Below, in pieces: positions 8,438-20,223 of a DNA stretch of 64,000 nt. A model generated the notes under the pieces. That model made no database searches. It saw only the letters and a list, made by a program, of their open reading frames with translations, and was not told the origin of the DNA. Position numbers and translations under genes: made by a program. Positions within the stretch are counted from its first letter, which is position 1, and every line of letters begins with the position of its first letter. Origin of the DNA: Palsa-504 sp963739135 (GTDB lineage Bacteria > Actinomycetota > Actinomycetes > Streptosporangiales > Streptosporangiaceae); assembly GCA_963739135.1 (NCBI GenBank), contig CAVTZG010000011.1, forward strand, positions 1 to 64,000. The letters are read 5' to 3'.

Positions 8438-9602
8438 TCAGATGGCGTTGCTGGCGCGGACTGCGGACAGGAACGAGGCGTAGCTCCACGACTGGTTGCT
8501 GACGCTCCTCTCATGTAACCGGACGTGGCGTCGTACTGCTCGCTGAGCTCGAGGTGATCGCTGTGGAACACGACCGCCTGCAGCATCTGGTCCCCGGCAC
8601 CCTGAAGCGCCGCTGCCGCGGCGGCCGGGGTGGTCGACGTGTCAATCCCGACCTGGCTGAAGAAGCTGGCCGACAGGGCATCGAGCGGAACCGTCCCGGC
8701 CGTCGTGACCTGCTTGGCCAGCCGGTAGTACAGCTCGGCGAAGCTGGCCGTGGACACCACCCAGGGGTGGTCGCCGGCCTGCTCATCGGTATCGCCGTCG
8801 TACACGTCCCCCGGATAGCGCCCGAGCATGGGGCCGATGCCGCGTTACTGATCGGCCCCGTTGATCGGATAGAAGTACTTCGACGCCTGGTCGGCCCACC
8901 GGCTGCGCAGCAGTGCCGCTGTCGCGAGGAGCTTGGTGTCCGTGATGGTGACGCCGCCGTAGATCGCCGCCATGACGATGTCGATGTCGGGGTCGCAGGG
9001 GCCCTGTCGTCGGTCGGGACAGGGACAGCTGACTGGTAGCACTGACCATTCCGGTGACTCGCCAGGGCGTTCTGCAGCCACGGTATGGCGGTGCTCAGCC
9101 AGCCAGGGACCGGGATGCCGACGGTGTTGGCCGTGACCGCGTGGAAGCACTGGGCGAACAGCCGCAGGATCGCCAGCGCCTGCAGGTTCGGCCCGTCGGT
9201 CTGGCCGGTCCAGCTCCGCGGCGTGCCGTTGATCAGGAACGACGCGCGGTCGAAGTGGCCGATGCCGCTGGCCGGGTTCTGGCAGGTCTGCGCGAACTGC
9301 ACGTAATCGATCAGCAGCTGGCTGGTCGGCAGCGGGCCGGCTGCCAGCTCGATCGCGACGATGGCGGCAGGCGCGGGTCCAGTTGCGGACGTAGTCCTGT
9401 GACACGTGCGTGGCGGTGTTCTCCCGCGACGGCGAGGCGAGCGCGCACCCGGGTTCCGGCAAGACGCCGGCGTTCGCCAGGTTCTCGACACGAAGCCGTC
9501 CGACGCGACATTGCGGAAGATCAGCCAGAACATGTACGGCGCGACCGTGGTCAGGTCCGAAGGGCCGCACCAGGCAGTGCTGCAGTGCGCCCATCTGGAG
9601 AA
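8438..9602 (-). pseudogene. GH15 glucoamylase pseudogene with frameshifts and a nonsense codon
   Basis: Pieces of one GH15 protein occur in order in different minus frames: ASDGFVSR, then the conserved stretch ending DYVRNWTR, then a shift to AAIVAIELAAG and TDGPNLQALAIL, then another shift to DTKLLATAALL and FYPINGADQ, an in-frame TAA at about 8845, the continuation LGRYPGDVYDG, and a last shift to SNQSWSYASFLSAVR ending at TGA 8438. At least four frame changes plus a stop make it non-functional. When intact it would release glucose from glucan ends. The start is approximate. 9603-9837 holds no gene. Confidence 0.8.
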
Positions 9603-9837
9603 CCATCCTTTCTGCTCGCCATCGCGTTGGGGCCGGGCCCGGCGCCGGGTCATCCCTGAATCCCCGCCAGATCGCCGAGGTCACTGCCGTCGGCACGCAA
9701 GCTTCTGGTCCCCGCAATGGGGAGGACGCCGGCGCGTGCCTGATACAGAAACGGCCGACGCGGTGCCTTGCGACCCTCGTCGAATGGCTCGTCGGGGCAT
9801 CTAACCCGCCGTACCCGCCGGGGTGCTTGGGCGGGAT

Positions 9838-12018
<2,181 letters not shown>

Positions 12019-12465
12019 CGCTCTGCCCTGCCCCTGATGCCGGCTACGACCTCACCGTGCCCTCCGGTACGAGAATCACACCTGGACCGGCCGCGCCCGC
12101 AGCGCATGCTCCTTGATCGGGCACACTGCAGGCACGAGCATTGTGCCGTCCCTCGGCCAGCATCCTGTGTTACGCGTGTTCCTGGGTTAGCTGTCAGCGC
12201 CCCGTGGCGCTCAGATCAAGGACCAAAGTCCTTTGCCGGATGCGGTGCCGGGCCGGTTTACTTGCGCGATGTTCATTGACGAGGAGCGCCTGGATGCCGG
12301 TTACGATGGCGTCCAGGCGGGACCGGGGGATCTGCTTCACCATGGTGCGCGGATTACCTCCTCGGTGGACTGCTGAGGGCAGGGTAGGACTGGCGCGGTC
12401 TGGCCGGGCCTGCCATGCCGTTGCCGGACCGGACTGGATAACAGGCTCGCGGGTGCGAGCTGGGC
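12019..12465. other. divergent intergenic region of the alpha-glucan block
   Basis: This 447-bp region separates glgX (minus) from the CBM48/GT5/GH57 genes (plus) and should hold both promoters. It contains the DosR-like palindrome at 12218-12233. A possible 49-codon minus ORF (12194-12343, MVKQIPRSRLDAIVTG...) with GAGGAGG upstream is seen, but the spacing is long and I do not call it. Confidence 0.5.
12218..12233. promoter_or_regulatory. DosR/DevR-like palindrome
   Basis: AAGGACCAAAGTCCTT has perfect 6-bp arms and fits the central GGAC-N4-GTCC core of DosR/DevR (hypoxia/NO) boxes, though the outer G/C positions of the consensus are replaced by A/T. It lies about 200 bp upstream of glgX and about 230 bp upstream of the CBM48 gene. 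Regulation by a DosR-type response regulator is inference. Confidence 0.4.
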
Positions 12466-12891
12466 ATGGCGGAGGCGGAAGTGATCAAGTCCAGGGGAAC
12501 GAAGGGCAAGGCCAGGGTCACGTTCACCGTTGATCCCCGGGTGGGCGCCCAGGCTGCGGCGGTGTGCGGGGAGTGGAACGACTGGTCGGCCGGCGCCGGC
12601 GTGATGCACCGCGACGCCGCGGGCGGGTTCAGTGTCACGGTCGACCTGGACGCGGGACGGGCCTACCGGTTCCGGTACCTGCTGGATGGCCAGCGGTGGG
12701 ATAACGACTGGGCCGCCGACGCGTACGTCCGCAACGACTTCGGGGCAGACGACTCGGTGGTGGACCTGACCGCGCTGGCCGAGGCGGTCCCGCCGGCCAC
12801 GAGAAGGACGCCCGCGAAGAAGGCGGCGCCCGCGCAGGCCGCCAAGAAGGCAGCGCCCGCAGCGAAGCGAGCCGGGAGGCCGGCCAAATAG
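12466..12891 (+). CDS. isoamylase early-set (CBM48-like) protein with Lys/Ala-rich tail
   Basis: A protein of 141 residues. The first 95 form one glycogen-recognition domain of the AMPK-beta/CBM48 type: a beta-rich segment with GEWNDW, followed by YRFRYLLDGQRWDNDW. The last 35 residues are a basic tail of Lys-Lys-Ala-Ala-Pro repeats, like histone H1 or HU tails. It has no catalytic domain. I infer a glucan-binding adaptor that may tether polymer to enzymes or to nucleic acid. It is first in a plus-strand series with the GT5 and GH57 genes. Confidence 0.75.
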   Translation: MAEAEVIKSRGTKGKARVTFTVDPRVGAQAAAVCGEWNDWSAGAGVMHRDAAGGFSVTVDLDAGRAYRFRYLLDGQRWDNDWAADAYVRNDFGADDSVVDLTALAEAVPPATRRTPAKKAAPAQAAKKAAPAAKRAGRPAK

Positions 12892-12976
12892 CGCGGGCGA
12901 GGCGGGGCGGCGCCGCGGCCGGGCTTATTGCCCCGCACCGCACGACTTGCCCCTGCGGCTTTCTCGGGAGGCAGCG

Positions 12977-14449
12977 GTGTTCGTGGTAATGGTTGCGTCA
13001 GAGTGTGCGCCGGTGGCGCAGGCCGGCGGCCTGGGGCAGGTGGTGTTCGGGCTGAGCCGCGAGCTGGAGCAGCGGGGCCACGCGGTCGAGATCATCCTGC
13101 CGAAATACGACTGCATGCACTATGACCAGATCTTCGGGCTCACCGTCGCCTACCCGGACCTATGGGTGCCGTGGCATGGCGGGTTCGTGCCCTGCACGGT
13201 GTGGTTCGGGTTCGTGCACGGCAGGAAGTGCTTCTTCATCGACCCGCACTCGCCGGACAACTTCTTCGGCCGCGGCCACCTGTACGGCTCACCTGACGAC
13301 ACGACCAGATTCGCGTTCTTGTCCAAGGCGGCCCTGGAGTTCATGTTCAAGACCGGCAAGCGGCCCGAGGTGATCCACTGCCACGACTGGCAGACCGCGG
13401 CCGTGCCGGTGCTGCTGTACGAGGTCTACCGGGACCTCGGCATGGGCGATCAGCGGGTCTGCTACACCATCCACAATTTCGCGCACCAGGGAATCTGCGG
13501 GGAGCACATCCTGTGGGAGACCGGCCTCACCCGCCCCGCGCACTTCTTCGATGACGACCGGCTCCGCGATAGCTTCAACCACGGCGCGATCAACCTGATG
13601 AAGGGCGGCATCGTCTACTCCAACTTCATCACCACGGTGTCGCCGGAACATGCGAGGGAGGCCACCGACACCGATCAGGGGATGGGGCTGGGACACACGC
13701 TGCACATCCACCAGGGCAAGTTCGGCGGCGTGCTCAACGGCATCGACTACGAGGTCTGGAACCCGGAGATCGACATCTTGATCCCGTCGAACTACACGGC
13801 CGAGAAGATAGAGCTGAAGTACGCGAACAAGGGGGCCCTGCGCGACCGGCTGCTGCTGCGGAAGGAATACAAGCCGGTCATCGCTTACGTGGGCCGCGTC
13901 GACCGGCAGAAAGGCGTCCATCTCATCCACCACGCGCTTTTCTACGCCCTGGCCCAGGGTGCGCAGTTCGTCCTGCTGGGTTCGTGCCCCGAGCCGGCCG
14001 TCAATGATCACTTCTGGCACCTGAAGCACTACCTGAACGACAATCCCGACTGTCACCTGGAAATCGGGTTCGAGGAGGGCCTGGCCCACCTGATCTACGC
14101 TGGCGCCGACCTGCTGGTGATGCCCAGCTTGTTCGAGCCGTGCGGGCTGAGCCAGATGATCGCGTTCAAGTACGGCACCGTCCCCATCGTGCGGGCCATC
14201 GGCGGGCTGGTGGACACCGTCTTCGACCGCGACTACTCCGCCCGCCACCCGGGCGAGCGGAACGGCTACGTGTTCCACCAGGCCGACAACCACGCGCTGG
14301 AGTCCGCGATGGCGCGCGCCATCGGGCTGTGGTACTCCTACCCGGGCGATTTCCGTCAGCTGATGCTGAACGGGATGCAGCAGGATCATTCCTGGACCCA
14401 GCCCGGCCAGGACTACGTGAACATTTACGACCATATCCGTCACAAATAG
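12977..14449 (+). CDS. GT5 glycogen/starch synthase-like glycosyltransferase
   Basis: A protein of 490 residues from GTG 12977, chosen for the GGGAGG seven bases upstream. GT5 features: SECAPVAQAGGL at the N-terminus, the acceptor loop HDWQTAAVP, the donor-site YVGRVDRQKG and EPCGLSQ. The signature KxGGL reads QAGGL: Gln15 replaces the Lys that contacts ADP-glucose in GlgA. The enzyme would extend alpha-1,4-glucan from a nucleotide-glucose donor, but donor preference or activity may be altered. Neighbours are a CBM48 protein upstream and two GH57 genes 32 and about 1500 bp downstream. Confidence 0.85.
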   Translation: MFVVMVASECAPVAQAGGLGQVVFGLSRELEQRGHAVEIILPKYDCMHYDQIFGLTVAYPDLWVPWHGGFVPCTVWFGFVHGRKCFFIDPHSPDNFFGRGHLYGSPDDTTRFAFLSKAALEFMFKTGKRPEVIHCHDWQTAAVPVLLYEVYRDLGMGDQRVCYTIHNFAHQGICGEHILWETGLTRPAHFFDDDRLRDSFNHGAINLMKGGIVYSNFITTVSPEHAREATDTDQGMGLGHTLHIHQGKFGGVLNGIDYEVWNPEIDILIPSNYTAEKIELKYANKGALRDRLLLRKEYKPVIAYVGRVDRQKGVHLIHHALFYALAQGAQFVLLGSCPEPAVNDHFWHLKHYLNDNPDCHLEIGFEEGLAHLIYAGADLLVMPSLFEPCGLSQMIAFKYGTVPIVRAIGGLVDTVFDRDYSARHPGERNGYVFHQADNHALESAMARAIGLWYSYPGDFRQLMLNGMQQDHSWTQPGQDYVNIYDHIRHK

Positions 14450-14480
14450 ATTCGCGCACGTCAGGTAAGGAGCCGGAGTA

Positions 14481-15941
14481 ATGGGAGAGCTTCCCGAGTA
14501 CGTCGACGGTCTTCCCAACATCTGCGGCTCCGAGCAGCGCATCGAGGAGGCGATCCGGACCAGGGGGACCGATCCCGTGTTCCTCTCCCCGGGTACCGCC
14601 GGGTTCGACGGGATGAATGGCGCCTTCGCTGACGCGTTGCACATGCACCAGCCGCTCGTCCCGGCAGGCGGGCCTGATCTGCGCACGGCGCCGATCATCA
14701 GCAACCTGAAGTGGATGCTGGACAATCCCGGCATCGGCGACAACCACAATGCCCCGGTGTTCCTGTGGTGCTACAAGCGGATGGGCGAGTTCGTCCCCCA
14801 GCTGCTCGGCGAGGGGTTCGCGCCGCGGGTCATGCTCGAGTACTCCGGTGTGCTGCTGCACGGCCTGCGCCAGATGGGCGCGGACGACGTCCTCGACGCG
14901 CTGGCCGGCATCACGACCGACCAGCGCAACCGGCAGGCGGTGGAGTGGCTGGGCTGTCCGTGGGGGCATGCCGTGGCGCCGTCCACCCCGGTCCAGGACT
15001 ACCGGTTGCACGTGCGGGCCTGGCAGCACCATTTCGCCGCTGTTTTCGGCCTGGACGCGCTGCGCCGGGTCCGCGGCTTCTCCCCTTCGGAGATGGCCCT
15101 GCCCAATCAGCCCGACGTCGCTTACGAGTTCGTGAAGACCCTGACCGACTGCGGCTATCAATGGGTCCTGGTCCAGGAACACACGGTCGAGGAACCCGAC
15201 GGGGGCGGACTCCAGTTCCCGCACCTGCCACGCCGTCTGGTCTGCACCAGCTCCAGGGGCGATGTCGCCAGCATCACCGCCGTGGTCAAGACCCAGGGCA
15301 GCGACACCAAGCTGGTCGGCCAGATGCAGCCGTACTACGAGGCCAAGGGGCTGTCGCGCTGGGACCTGGCCGGGCGTGGCGTGCCGCCGCTGGTGACGCA
15401 GATCGCTGACGGGGAGAACGGCGGGGTGATGATGAACGAGTTTCCGTCTAAGTATTTCGAGGTGATCCGGGAGAGCTCGGGCACCCAGACCCCGGCCGTC
15501 AACGTCACCGAGTACCTCGAACGGCTCCGCTCGGCCGGTGTCGGCCCCGGCGATCTGCCGGTGATCCAGCCGCTGTTCCAGTCCAGGATCTGGGGCCGGA
15601 TGTCCCCTGGCGACGGACCGGACCGGCTGGCCGAGGTGATCAAGCAGCTGCAGACCGAGGACGGGCGCTTCCACATGGAAGGCGGCAGCTGGACCGGCAA
15701 CATTTCGTGGGTCCGCGGCTACGAACAGGTGCTCGCCCCGATGGACGAAGCCAGCTCACTGTTCCATGAGCGGGTCCTGACCAAGAGCATCCCGACCGGC
15801 GACCCGCGCTACCGCAACGCCCTGTTCCACCTGCTCGCCGCCGAGCAGAGCGACTACCGCTACTGGGGCCAGGGCACCTGGGCTGACTACGGCGCCGAAC
15901 TCGCCCGGCGCGCCATCGACATCGTGACCTACGACCTGTAA
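14481..15941 (+). CDS. GH57-like glycoside hydrolase
   Basis: A protein of 486 residues; ATG 14481 has AGGAG upstream. GH57 hallmarks are present: LHMHQP (motif 1), a glutamate in GFSPSEMALP at the position of the nucleophile motif, and an aspartate in QIADGENGG at the position of the acid motif. GH57 members are retaining amylases, branching enzymes or glucanotransferases. Which activity applies here cannot be read from the sequence. It lies 31 bp after the GT5 gene and 16 bp before a second GH57, so they are likely co-transcribed. Confidence 0.75.
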   Translation: MGELPEYVDGLPNICGSEQRIEEAIRTRGTDPVFLSPGTAGFDGMNGAFADALHMHQPLVPAGGPDLRTAPIISNLKWMLDNPGIGDNHNAPVFLWCYKRMGEFVPQLLGEGFAPRVMLEYSGVLLHGLRQMGADDVLDALAGITTDQRNRQAVEWLGCPWGHAVAPSTPVQDYRLHVRAWQHHFAAVFGLDALRRVRGFSPSEMALPNQPDVAYEFVKTLTDCGYQWVLVQEHTVEEPDGGGLQFPHLPRRLVCTSSRGDVASITAVVKTQGSDTKLVGQMQPYYEAKGLSRWDLAGRGVPPLVTQIADGENGGVMMNEFPSKYFEVIRESSGTQTPAVNVTEYLERLRSAGVGPGDLPVIQPLFQSRIWGRMSPGDGPDRLAEVIKQLQTEDGRFHMEGGSWTGNISWVRGYEQVLAPMDEASSLFHERVLTKSIPTGDPRYRNALFHLLAAEQSDYRYWGQGTWADYGAELARRAIDIVTYDL

Positions 15942-15957
15942 CACCCGGGAGCCTTCG

Positions 15958-17145
15958 ATGGCGGACGTGGCCTTTGCCCTGGTCCTCAACTTGCATCAGC
16001 CCGCCGGCAATCTTGAGGTCCTGCTCGACCAGCGCGAGTGGGAGGCCAGTGAGATCCTGTGGGCGGTGGACCGGATCCCCCGGTCGCTGTGGGCCTACTC
16101 CGACGCTGGGCGGGTGCACCTGTCGCTGTCCGGCACCCTGCTGGAGACTCTGGCCAGTCCCGGGTTCCAGCACCGCGTCTACGGCATCGTCGACTGCGGA
16201 TCGCTGCTGTGGTACCTGCAGAACACCACGATCATCCGCATCCTGGGCACTGGCTACTATCATCCCGTCCTGCCCCTGATCCCGCATGCCGACTGGGATG
16301 AGCAGCTCGAGCGCTGGCAGGGGATCGGCCGGCACCTGTTCGCGCGGACCAGCTTCCCCGGGTTCTGGCCCCCGGAAATGGGCTTCTGCATGGAGCTCAT
16401 CCCCGCCCTCAACCGCCAGCACTACCGCTACGTGGTCGTCGACAGCGAGCATGTCGAACCGGTCACTCCCATGGGCTGGAACGAGCTGCGCTACCGTCCG
16501 CACATCGCCCGGTTCGGCGGCGAGGAAATCATCGTGGTGGTGCGGGACCGGGAGCTGTCCGACGCCCAGGAGGCGGGGATGGACGCCGGCTGGTTCATGC
16601 ACGAGGTGGCCCAGCGGACCAGGTACTGCGACTTTCCGCCGCTGGTCACCACCTGCACCGACGGGGACAACGGCGGCTGGTTCCGCAACACCTCACCGCA
16701 GGCCAACTTCTGGCACGTGTTCTACCAGGACCTGCTGCAGCGGGTGCGGGACAACCAGAGCGGCGGCATCCGCCCTTGCTTCATCGAGGACTACCTGGAC
16801 CGCCACGGCGCCCACGGCGAGGTGACCGTCCGCCCGGGCGCGTGGAACACCGGCTGGCACGACGGCTCCGGCTTTACCCAGTGGATCGGCTCGCCGGCCC
16901 AGCAGCAGGCCCTGACCCGGCTGGATGAGGTCAGCCAGGCCATCTACGCCGCGCGCCGCAACGCCGTCGGCATCGGAGTCCGCGACCCCGGCGTGTACCG
17001 GCTGCTCGAGGAAGCTCACTGGCGGGTCCTGCGGGCCGAGACCAGCTGCAACTTCTTCTGGGGGGACGCCTGGCTGCAACGCTGCCACGACGACCTCGAC
17101 CAGGCCACTGACTTCCTGGACCAGGCAGGATCGCGCCTGACCTGA
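15958..17145 (+). CDS. GH57 family glycoside hydrolase
   Basis: A protein of 395 residues from ATG 15958. GH57 motifs are clear: LNLHQPAGN (motif 1), PGFWPPEMGF with the catalytic Glu, and TTCTDGDNGGWF with the acid Asp. The size matches short GH57 amylase/glucanotransferase proteins. It follows the other GH57 gene by 16 bp and ends about 70 bp from the convergent glgB stop. I infer a role in remodelling linear glucan made by the GT5 enzyme; the exact reaction is open. Confidence 0.8.
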   Translation: MADVAFALVLNLHQPAGNLEVLLDQREWEASEILWAVDRIPRSLWAYSDAGRVHLSLSGTLLETLASPGFQHRVYGIVDCGSLLWYLQNTTIIRILGTGYYHPVLPLIPHADWDEQLERWQGIGRHLFARTSFPGFWPPEMGFCMELIPALNRQHYRYVVVDSEHVEPVTPMGWNELRYRPHIARFGGEEIIVVVRDRELSDAQEAGMDAGWFMHEVAQRTRYCDFPPLVTTCTDGDNGGWFRNTSPQANFWHVFYQDLLQRVRDNQSGGIRPCFIEDYLDRHGAHGEVTVRPGAWNTGWHDGSGFTQWIGSPAQQQALTRLDEVSQAIYAARRNAVGIGVRDPGVYRLLEEAHWRVLRAETSCNFFWGDAWLQRCHDDLDQATDFLDQAGSRLT

Positions 17146-17218
17146 GCTCACCGCCGCCAGCCCGGGAAAACCAGGCGGTCCCGCGGTCCGCTCAGGCGGC
17201 GTGAGCTGCTCGGCGCCG

Positions 17219-19408
17219 CTAAGACTCGGGGGTGAGCCACAGCACGCCGAGCGGGGGGAGGGTGATCCGGGCCGAGGCCGGCCGGGCGTGCCAGGGCTCC
17301 GGCCCGGCCTCGACGCCGCCGTAGTTGCCGGTGCCGGTGCCGCCGTACACGGTCGCGTCGGTGTTCAGGATCTCACGCCACCGGCCGGCTCGGGGCAGGC
17401 CCACCCGGTACTGCACGTGCGGGACTGCGGAGAAGTTGGCGATGCACGCGACGGCGCCGGACCCGTCGGGCCGGCCGTCGGAGGCCGCGGGGAACCGGAG
17501 GAAGGACAGCGTATTTCCCTGGGCGTCGTTGGCGTCGATCCAGCTGAACCCCTCCGGCGAGGAGTCCAGCTCCCACAGCGCGGGGGTCTGCCGGTAGATC
17601 GCGTTCAGGTCCCGGGACAGCCGCTGCACGCCCTGGTGGACGGGGTAGTCCAGCACCTGCCATTCGAGCCCGCTGTCGGACCACTCGTCGCGCTGGCCGA
17701 ACTCGCCTCCCATGAACAGCAGCTGCTTGCCCGGATGGGCCCACATGTAGGCCAGCAGCGAGCGCAGCCCGGCGAACTTGCGCCATTCGTCGCCGGGCAT
17801 CTTGTTCACCAGCGAGCTCTTGCCGTGCACCACCTCGTCGTGCGACAGCGGCAAGATGAAGTTCTCCGAGTAGGCGTACACCATCGAGAACGTCATCTCG
17901 TTGTGGTGATACTGGCGGTAGACCGGATCCAGGCTCAGGTAGCCGAGCGTGTCGTGCATCCAGCCCATGTTCCACTTGAAGCCGAACCCCAGCCCGCCCA
18001 GGTACACCGGCCGGGACACCCCCGGCCAGGCGGTCGACTCCTCGGCGATCGTCGTGATGCCGGGATCGCGCTTGTAGCAGGTGGCGTTGACCTCCTGCAG
18101 GAACGAGACCGCATCCAGGTTCTCCCGGCCGCCGTACTGGTTCGGCGTCCACTCGCCGAACTTGCGCGAATAATCCAGGTACAGCATGGACGCGACCGCG
18201 TCCACGCGCAGCCCGTCGACGTGGAACTCCTCCAGCCAGTAGACCGCGTTGGCGACAAGGAAATTCCGCACCTCGTTCCGCCCGAAGTTGAAGACGAGCG
18301 TGCCCCAGTCGGGCTGCGCGCCGCGGCGCGGGTCGGGGTGCTCGTACAGCGCGGTGCCGTCGAACCGCGCCAGCGCCCACTCGTCCCGCGGGAAGTGCGC
18401 GGGCACCCAGTCCAGCAGCACGCCGATGCCGGCCTGGTGCAGCGCGTCGACCAGGTGGCGGAAGTCGTCCGGGTTGCCGAACCGCGCCGTCGGCGCGTAG
18501 TAGGAGGTGACCTGGTACCCCCACGAGCCGCCGAACGGATGCTCGGCGACGGGCAGGAACTCCACGTGGGTGAAGCCGAGGTCGGTGACGTAGCCGACAA
18601 GCTCAGTGGCCAGCTGCCGGTAGGACAGCCCGGGGCGCCACGAGCCGAGGTGCACCTCGTAGATGCTCATCGGCTCGCGCACCGGCTGCCGCCCGGACCG
18701 CGCCGCCATCCACTCCGCGTCGGCCCAGGCATACCGGGAGGTGAACACCACCGACTCCGTGCCGGGCGGGCGCTCGGCCGCGGCCGCGAGCGGGTCGGCC
18801 TTTCTCCGCCACACCCCGTCCCGGCCGCATACCGCGTACTTGTACCGGGCACCGTCGGCCACTCCGGGGACGAACAGCTCCCATACGCCCGACCCGCTCA
18901 GCGAGCGCATCGGGAACGCGCGGCCGTCCCAGTAGTTGAAGTCGCCGGTGACCCGGACGCCGAGGGCGTTCGGCGCCCACACGGCGAAGGACGTCCCGGT
19001 GACCTGGCCGGCCTCGCGGACGTGCGCGCCGAGCACCCGCCACAGCTCCTCGTGCCTGCCCTCGCCGATCAGGTACAGGTCGAACTCGCCGATCATCGGC
19101 AGGTAGCGGTACGGGTCATCGGCCACCGCCTCGTCCGCCTCCTGCTCTCCCGGGTACACGGTGGCGAGCCGGTAATCCGGCACCTTCTCCTCCGGGAGGG
19201 TAACCGTGAACACCCCTCTGCCCAGGGGCGTCATGGGAAACCTGCGGCCGTCGTCGAGGATCACCGCCACCGACGCGCCCGCCGGGCGGAGCGCCCGTAC
19301 CACGACGCCCTCCGGCCCGGGATGGGCGCCCAGGATCGAGTGCGGGTCATGGTGATGCCCGGCGACCAGCCGCTCGATCTCCCCCAGGCTGAATTCGGTG
19401 TCTGTCAT
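17219..19408 (-). CDS. glgB: 1,4-alpha-glucan branching enzyme GlgB
   Basis: A protein of 729 residues, normal for GlgB. It has N-terminal CBM48-type modules (GEFDLYLIGEG, then FAVWAPNALGVRVTGDFNYW) and a GH13_9 barrel with all catalytic motifs: HVDGLRVDAVASM (nucleophile), TIAEEST (acid) and LSHDEVVHGK. It transfers alpha-1,4 segments to form alpha-1,6 branches. ATG 19408 matches the family start (MTDTEFSLGEIERLVAG). It is convergent with the GH57 genes. It is the most clearly intact core enzyme of the glucan block. Confidence 0.96.
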   Translation of the reverse strand: MTDTEFSLGEIERLVAGHHHDPHSILGAHPGPEGVVVRALRPAGASVAVILDDGRRFPMTPLGRGVFTVTLPEEKVPDYRLATVYPGEQEADEAVADDPYRYLPMIGEFDLYLIGEGRHEELWRVLGAHVREAGQVTGTSFAVWAPNALGVRVTGDFNYWDGRAFPMRSLSGSGVWELFVPGVADGARYKYAVCGRDGVWRRKADPLAAAAERPPGTESVVFTSRYAWADAEWMAARSGRQPVREPMSIYEVHLGSWRPGLSYRQLATELVGYVTDLGFTHVEFLPVAEHPFGGSWGYQVTSYYAPTARFGNPDDFRHLVDALHQAGIGVLLDWVPAHFPRDEWALARFDGTALYEHPDPRRGAQPDWGTLVFNFGRNEVRNFLVANAVYWLEEFHVDGLRVDAVASMLYLDYSRKFGEWTPNQYGGRENLDAVSFLQEVNATCYKRDPGITTIAEESTAWPGVSRPVYLGGLGFGFKWNMGWMHDTLGYLSLDPVYRQYHHNEMTFSMVYAYSENFILPLSHDEVVHGKSSLVNKMPGDEWRKFAGLRSLLAYMWAHPGKQLLFMGGEFGQRDEWSDSGLEWQVLDYPVHQGVQRLSRDLNAIYRQTPALWELDSSPEGFSWIDANDAQGNTLSFLRFPAASDGRPDGSGAVACIANFSAVPHVQYRVGLPRAGRWREILNTDATVYGGTGTGNYGGVEAGPEPWHARPASARITLPPLGVLWLTPES

Positions 19409-20223
19409 GGCGACTCGATCTTCCTGGCCATATCTGTCGAACGACTCCCGGCCGACCCGGGCGCGTCACAGCCGGACGATGTTGACCGTCTCGGTGACCG
19501 GCCCTGCGGTTGTTGACTGATGGCCATGAGCCGAATCTAAGCCCCGGCACCGACGAGGGACACAGCGGGCCACGCCGATGAGAGCGGCTCAACACATCCG
19601 CCCGGCCAGGTCGAGCCGACCAGCCCGTGTCTGACCGTGGCGTCTGAAATCGCCATGCTATCGACCTGATGGAACCCGCTGACCGATGTCAGGCGAGAAG
19701 CGCGGCTCCCGGCCGATGCCGGCGTTCCACTTCGGCCGATGGCGCCGAAGGCCGACGACGAGTCATCTGGGGCGGACCAGCCATGACTGACGACGGCCAC
19801 GAGCGCACAGCCGGCACGGAGGTTGTTGTGAGGGTGCCGGCAAGCAGTGTGGGATCGGCCACAGCATAGCCGCTGAGAGCCCGCAGCCGCCCTCGCCGAC
19901 CAGCACGTGGCCAGCGCCGAGGATGGCTGATCAGGTAAAGAACGCAGAACCGGAAGTTCTGCGCGCCAGCCGACGCAACGTCAAGCGCGCCTTGGCGAGC
20001 ACAAAATCGGCGATCTGAACGGTTTGGCTACAGTCAGGCCAACCGGGTCAGTCACGCTCCGTGACAGCTAGAGCCGCGCAAAGAGCGCTGCCGTTGATCA
20101 TGGCCCTATGTGCAGATAAATAGGCCGCTAACACACCCGCGCGCCCGCTACCGCAGCAAGCGGGGCGTTTTCTGCGGTAGCGCTGCCCGTCATGCGGGAA
20201 CGGGCAGCGCCAGAGGGCGTGAC
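19409..20223. other. 815-bp region without a supported gene
   Basis: This holds the glgB upstream region and then low-information sequence. Two tiny plus-strand ORFs occur (a 28-codon one from 19783, a 31-codon one at 19923-20018, MADQVKNAEPEVLR...), but neither has a clear ribosome site. The right part contains a tandem hairpin at 20147-20210. I see no RNA gene. Confidence 0.5.
20147..20210. terminator. two tandem perfect hairpins
   Basis: The first stem is GCTACCGCAG (20147-20156) with CTGCGGTAGC (20172-20181), 10 bp perfect. The second is GCGCTGCCCGT (20180-20190) with ACGGGCAGCGC (20200-20210), 11 bp perfect with a 9-base loop; the two overlap by 2 bases. Located 14 bp beyond the stop of the minus gene at 20224, they fit a terminator, though there is no clear U-run. 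An RNA structure or protein site is possible. Confidence 0.5.

Noticed and set aside
19669..19869. 66-codon plus ORF downstream of glgB's promoter side
   Set aside because: No ribosome site or recognisable sequence; composition matches random high-GC frame.
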